Shown piece by piece: positions 61,050 to 64,000 of a stretch of 64,000 bases of DNA; the first letter of the stretch is position 1, and every line of letters starts with the position of its first letter. Under the pieces are notes generated by a model. The model saw nothing but the letters and a program-made list of their open reading frames with translations, did no database searches and was not told the origin of the DNA. The position numbers and the translations under genes were made by a program. This stretch comes from Brettanomyces bruxellensis (taxonomy: Eukaryota > Ascomycota > Pichiomycetes > Pichiales > Pichiaceae): NCBI RefSeq assembly GCF_011074885.1, contig NC_054689.1, positions 2,542,001-2,606,000 on the forward strand. Reading direction: 5' to 3'.

Positions 61050-63638
61050 CTACAAGTCGAACGGATTCATTGATCCCACTTTCTTCGGAATCGGTGCATT
61101 ATCCTGCTTGCTCCCCTCCTCGGACCTCCCGCTTCGATTTGTCAAATCGATTAAATCAATTCCATTCGCCAACTCTTCCTCTCTTTCTGGTATTTTAATG
61201 TTGCTTCCATCCGTTTCTAGCACAGCCCCGCCTCTCAAATACTCATTGCTGATGTTTGGAAACGGATTGTGTGTTGACCATCTTTTTTCCTCAGCTTTGG
61301 TATCTTTCGGTCCTCTTAATATATCCGGAAACCGCTCCTCAACATTGTCCACCAACGAGTCGGTCGACGTGGACGCCGACGTAGTTTGTGCGTCGATCGG
61401 CGCGACATTCAACAGCGACTGGTCTGTTTTTTCGCCTGCCGACGGATCAGTACTTGTCTGAACTTCAGATTTAGCGCCGGTAATTTTAACGGACGGAACC
61501 GGATTCACGCTCTTGTTTGGTTTCCATCCTGCTTTCTGTTCTGTTGTTTTGTTCATTGTCTCATCTGATATCTGGTCTGCTATCTGGTCTATATTCAGGT
61601 TTCCTACATTCTGATTTGTACTTTGTTGCGTCTGTGGTTTCCTAAACGGGTTTGATGTTGCTTTCTGAGCCTCAACACTCAGTTTTGTACTTGAAGCCTG
61701 GGAGGAGACGCTGGATCTCGCTGAGGAAATACTGAGTGATGAATTATTCAATGGAAGAGGTTCTAACTTTGTTGATGAGGTGGTCGGCAAGGTTTGTAGT
61801 ACAGCCACTTTTTCTTGTGATGCTGTTCTATGAAGAGAAGTTTTGGCGGTTGCATTTGCAATTGAGGATTTATTAGTTTCGTTCCTTTGGATTGAATTCT
61901 TTTCATTTTCAGTTAAATTGTTATTTTCACCTAAGCTCTCACTCAAACTCTTTCCACTCTTTCCACTTCCAATTGTGCCTTCCCCCACTCCTCTTTGATT
62001 TCCACCCGTTATGAAAGGGTTCGTGGATTGGCCAATCAGCGAATCATCAAAATCCCGCTGGAAATACGACCTGATCGGGCGCCTGCTGGCCATAAAAGGC
62101 ATTATATGATCAACAACGGTTGCACCTGCACCGCCTTGGGGCTCTAAATACTCCCCCTGTCCGTAAATATCTTCAACTTCTATTTTCGACGGATTTATAT
62201 GGGCGATATCCGCCACCTGAAGAAGCACCTGGTAGATATTAGGTCTAAATTCTGGATCCTCCTGCAACATTAGGCCAATTAGGTGTCTGATCTGCCCAGA
62301 GTAGATAGGTTTGGCCGGCATCTCATAGGCAGAATGTAGTATTCCCAGCTCTCCCACAACTTCAAAAGGTGTTGTGTAGTAGCATAACTTGTACAGAAAC
62401 ACGCCCAAAGCCCAGATGTCGGATTTCTCGTCAATTGGGTATCCCCTGTAAAGATCTATCATCTCCGGAGACCTGTACTGCGGCGTAGTTTGGTGAATAA
62501 TGTCATTTTGCAGTGCTTTAAAGCCAGAAACGTCCTTTGGAGGAGGAAGAACTGGACAGGCACTTCCAAAATCACAGAGCTTGAACCGGTACTCTTTGTC
62601 AATCAACACATTCTCGATCTTGATGTCCCGGTGGATGATCTTGACCCGATGCATTTCGTAAACCGCTTTGCACACATCAAGCATGATGGACGATATTTCC
62701 GTCTCTGTGAGCCGTGTTCTGAGATGTTGATTCATGTAGTCAAGAAGCGAGTTGTTCTCACAAAGCTCCATGAGCAGAAGAACCTCGTACATACCCGGGG
62801 AACCTGGAATGTGTGCAGCGTTCGAATCGTAGTATTTAACAGCAGTTTCGCACTTTGAGAGTCTTCGCATGACATCAACTTCTGCCCTTAGGCGGTTCAA
62901 TCCCCGCTTGTTGGGCACAATCACCCTCTTAAGACATGCAATGCTCGAATTGTCCTCTGGAGGGTCCATCCGTACAGAATAAATGTGAGAGAAACCTCCT
63001 TGGCCAATAAAGCCAATAATTGTAGCATGGTGGCTTCCGACACCCAAAACCGTCCCAGGGACCAGCTTCTCGAGCCGCGGCACATACTGGCTGTTTCCTT
63101 GCCGCTGAAAGTTCATTCCCTGCAGCTGGTGTGCCGAGTGGACTCCCTGTGCAAAATTTCGGTTAAACAGCATCTGATTTGGTACTGTCTGGCCCATCTG
63201 CGACCCGGAGTATGTCTGCATCCCCTGGTACAGCACTGGGTGCCTCTGCTGTGCTGCAGGCACCGGCTTGTGCTGCTTTCCGGGCTTTCCGGGCTGCATA
63301 TACTGGCCGTTCTGCGGCGAATGCACATATTGCCTTTCCTGGTGGTAATCCGCCCCATTAGCAGTCCCGGCGACCCCATTTGCCCGCTGATCGGACACAG
63401 GCGCCTTCCCCAGTGATCCCTCTCCACCACTCGGGCTTCCAGAGAACTGGACGGCCTCAACTTTTGAAGGTATGCTCACATTCTGACTTCCAGTCTCTCG
63501 AATGTGATTTGAGTTGCCATCTGTATTTCTTGACCTCGATGACCCCGAGGATCCCGTAATAATCGAGCCAATCGACGCGGCGTGATGCACAGATCGGCCA
63601 GAGTCTGCATCTGTGTTTATATTCGTGCTCTCGGCCAT
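61050..63638 (-). CDS. AKL1: Ark/Prk family protein kinase Akl1
   Basis: An 862-residue Ser/Thr kinase of the NAK/Ark-Prk family. The kinase domain runs from about 198 to 490: glycine loop GFIGQGGFSHIYSV, catalytic Lys237 (ACLKRV), HRDIKIENVL (Asp338), CDFGSA (Asp356), HTTPQYRSPEMIDLYRG-like activation segment and KSDIWALGVFLYKLCYY. The segment LLLMELCENNSLLDYMNQ and the IHRDIKIENVL form match Akl1 rather than Ark1/Prk1. These kinases phosphorylate endocytic coat proteins (Pan1, Sla1, Ent1-type adaptors) and switch off actin assembly after internalisation. The C-terminal half is a Ser/Thr/Asn-rich tail with SNPF, NPFI and a final MNPFDL, i.e. NPF-type motifs that could bind EH-domain proteins. 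An N-terminal extension of almost 200 Gln/Gly-rich residues precedes the kinase, much longer than I recall for S. cerevisiae Akl1. Confidence 0.88.
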   Translation of the reverse strand: MAESTNINTDADSGRSVHHAASIGSIITGSSGSSRSRNTDGNSNHIRETGSQNVSIPSKVEAVQFSGSPSGGEGSLGKAPVSDQRANGVAGTANGADYHQERQYVHSPQNGQYMQPGKPGKQHKPVPAAQQRHPVLYQGMQTYSGSQMGQTVPNQMLFNRNFAQGVHSAHQLQGMNFQRQGNSQYVPRLEKLVPGTVLGVGSHHATIIGFIGQGGFSHIYSVRMDPPEDNSSIACLKRVIVPNKRGLNRLRAEVDVMRRLSKCETAVKYYDSNAAHIPGSPGMYEVLLLMELCENNSLLDYMNQHLRTRLTETEISSIMLDVCKAVYEMHRVKIIHRDIKIENVLIDKEYRFKLCDFGSACPVLPPPKDVSGFKALQNDIIHQTTPQYRSPEMIDLYRGYPIDEKSDIWALGVFLYKLCYYTTPFEVVGELGILHSAYEMPAKPIYSGQIRHLIGLMLQEDPEFRPNIYQVLLQVADIAHINPSKIEVEDIYGQGEYLEPQGGAGATVVDHIMPFMASRRPIRSYFQRDFDDSLIGQSTNPFITGGNQRGVGEGTIGSGKSGKSLSESLGENNNLTENEKNSIQRNETNKSSIANATAKTSLHRTASQEKVAVLQTLPTTSSTKLEPLPLNNSSLSISSARSSVSSQASSTKLSVEAQKATSNPFRKPQTQQSTNQNVGNLNIDQIADQISDETMNKTTEQKAGWKPNKSVNPVPSVKITGAKSEVQTSTDPSAGEKTDQSLLNVAPIDAQTTSASTSTDSLVDNVEERFPDILRGPKDTKAEEKRWSTHNPFPNISNEYLRGGAVLETDGSNIKIPEREEELANGIDLIDLTNRSGRSEEGSKQDNAPIPKKVGSMNPFDL

Positions 63639-64000
63639 AATTGTGGATGCTGCAGCAGATTGTGTACAAAAGTCGGCTATCTAATTATAAGTTTTGCTGG
63701 TGAAATGGAAAATCGATCAAATCACAAAGCACACAGTAATTGTGTAAATGCTGCAGTGTGCCCAATTGGTACTTCCTCGTTCTTGATTGTTCGACGTATT
63801 TAATGCTGTCTTGCTGTAATTGGGTAACTTGAAACGAGCCCACCTGTATATTCCAGCTGTCAAGATGTGATGAGATCCAAAAAAAAAATAAAAAAATAAA
63901 AAAAATAAAAAATCCAGGCTCAGATCTCACCCGGTTTGAAGCCGGTATTTTTTAGGTACTGGCGTCTATTCGAGTTCACAGCCAGACCAGAACATCGTTT
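63639..64000. promoter_or_regulatory. AKL1 upstream region to the right edge of the window
   Basis: About 360 bp. It contains an A-rich tract on + (63880-63911). I see no credible gene start; the window ends before the next gene can be judged. Confidence 0.5.

Noticed and set aside
1..64000. tRNA, rRNA, spliceosomal snRNA, transposon or viral sequences
   Set aside because: I looked for B-box (GGTTCGA) words in plausible context, snRNA starts, reverse-transcriptase or transposase motifs and long terminal repeats, and found none. Isolated B-box-like words (for example at 11185 and 48110) lacked a cloverleaf.

Overview
The window is a stretch of nuclear DNA from a budding yeast (Saccharomycotina). 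The signs are spliceosomal introns with GTAAGT/GTATGT donors and perfect TACTAAC branch points, an ER chaperone ending in HDEL, a U1-C type Yhc1, a Sec72, and fungal-only genes such as KAR5 and the Con7-like zinc finger. CTG appears to be read as leucine (for example in the conserved FTLRD segment of SRP54), which argues against the CUG-Ser clade. A Pichiaceae yeast (Brettanomyces/Ogataea-like) would fit, but that placement is inference. I found no rRNA, tRNA, CRISPR array, transposon or virus-like gene. One undetermined base (N) lies at 37113.

Layout, left to right. LHS1 (3' part only, cut by the left edge) and MED1, both +; a 2 kb gene-free stretch with a 119-bp-period repeat; a Con7-like zinc-finger gene (-) with an upstream gene-free region of 4.3 kb; KAR5 (-) and CCZ1 (-); SRP54 (+), divergent from CCZ1; a mitochondrial rhodanese gene (+); a DUF1774 membrane protein (+) meeting spliced YSF3 (-) tail to tail; THO2 (+); a HAL4/HRK1-type kinase (+); MRPL19 (+) converging on UBP10 (-); APS2 (+) followed by a 41-copy TACA microsatellite; spliced eIF5A (-); a very large Gln/Ala-rich gene of unknown identity (-) with a 5.9 kb gene-free region upstream; ULS1 (-); SEC72 (-) divergent from YHC1 (+, apparently frameshifted); spliced GSP1/Ran (+); spliced ATP14 (+) converging on AKL1 (-), with the AKL1 promoter at the right edge.

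Four genes need splicing: YSF3, eIF5A, GSP1 and ATP14. In each the first exon is short (1, 5, 27 and 9 codons), the intron is phase 0 and the branch point is TACTAAC. There is no operon-like logic. Several products do share processes: ER translocation and folding (Lhs1, SRP54, Sec72), splicing and mRNA export (Ysf3, Yhc1, Tho2, with Ran for nuclear transport), endocytosis and traffic (Aps2, Akl1, Ccz1) and chromatin/transcription (Med1, Ubp10, Uls1, Con7-like).

The most unusual features are genomic rather than a new pathway: (i) islands of GCGC-rich coding DNA with sharp borders inside otherwise ordinary genes, (ii) many degenerate 13-30 bp minisatellites confined to intergenic DNA, (iii) the frame switch in YHC1, (iv) very long regulatory-looking regions upstream of two low-complexity nuclear-type proteins, and (v) long low-complexity inserts inside catalytic domains (UBP10, the HAL-type kinase). 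I did not find a convincing undescribed multi-gene system.
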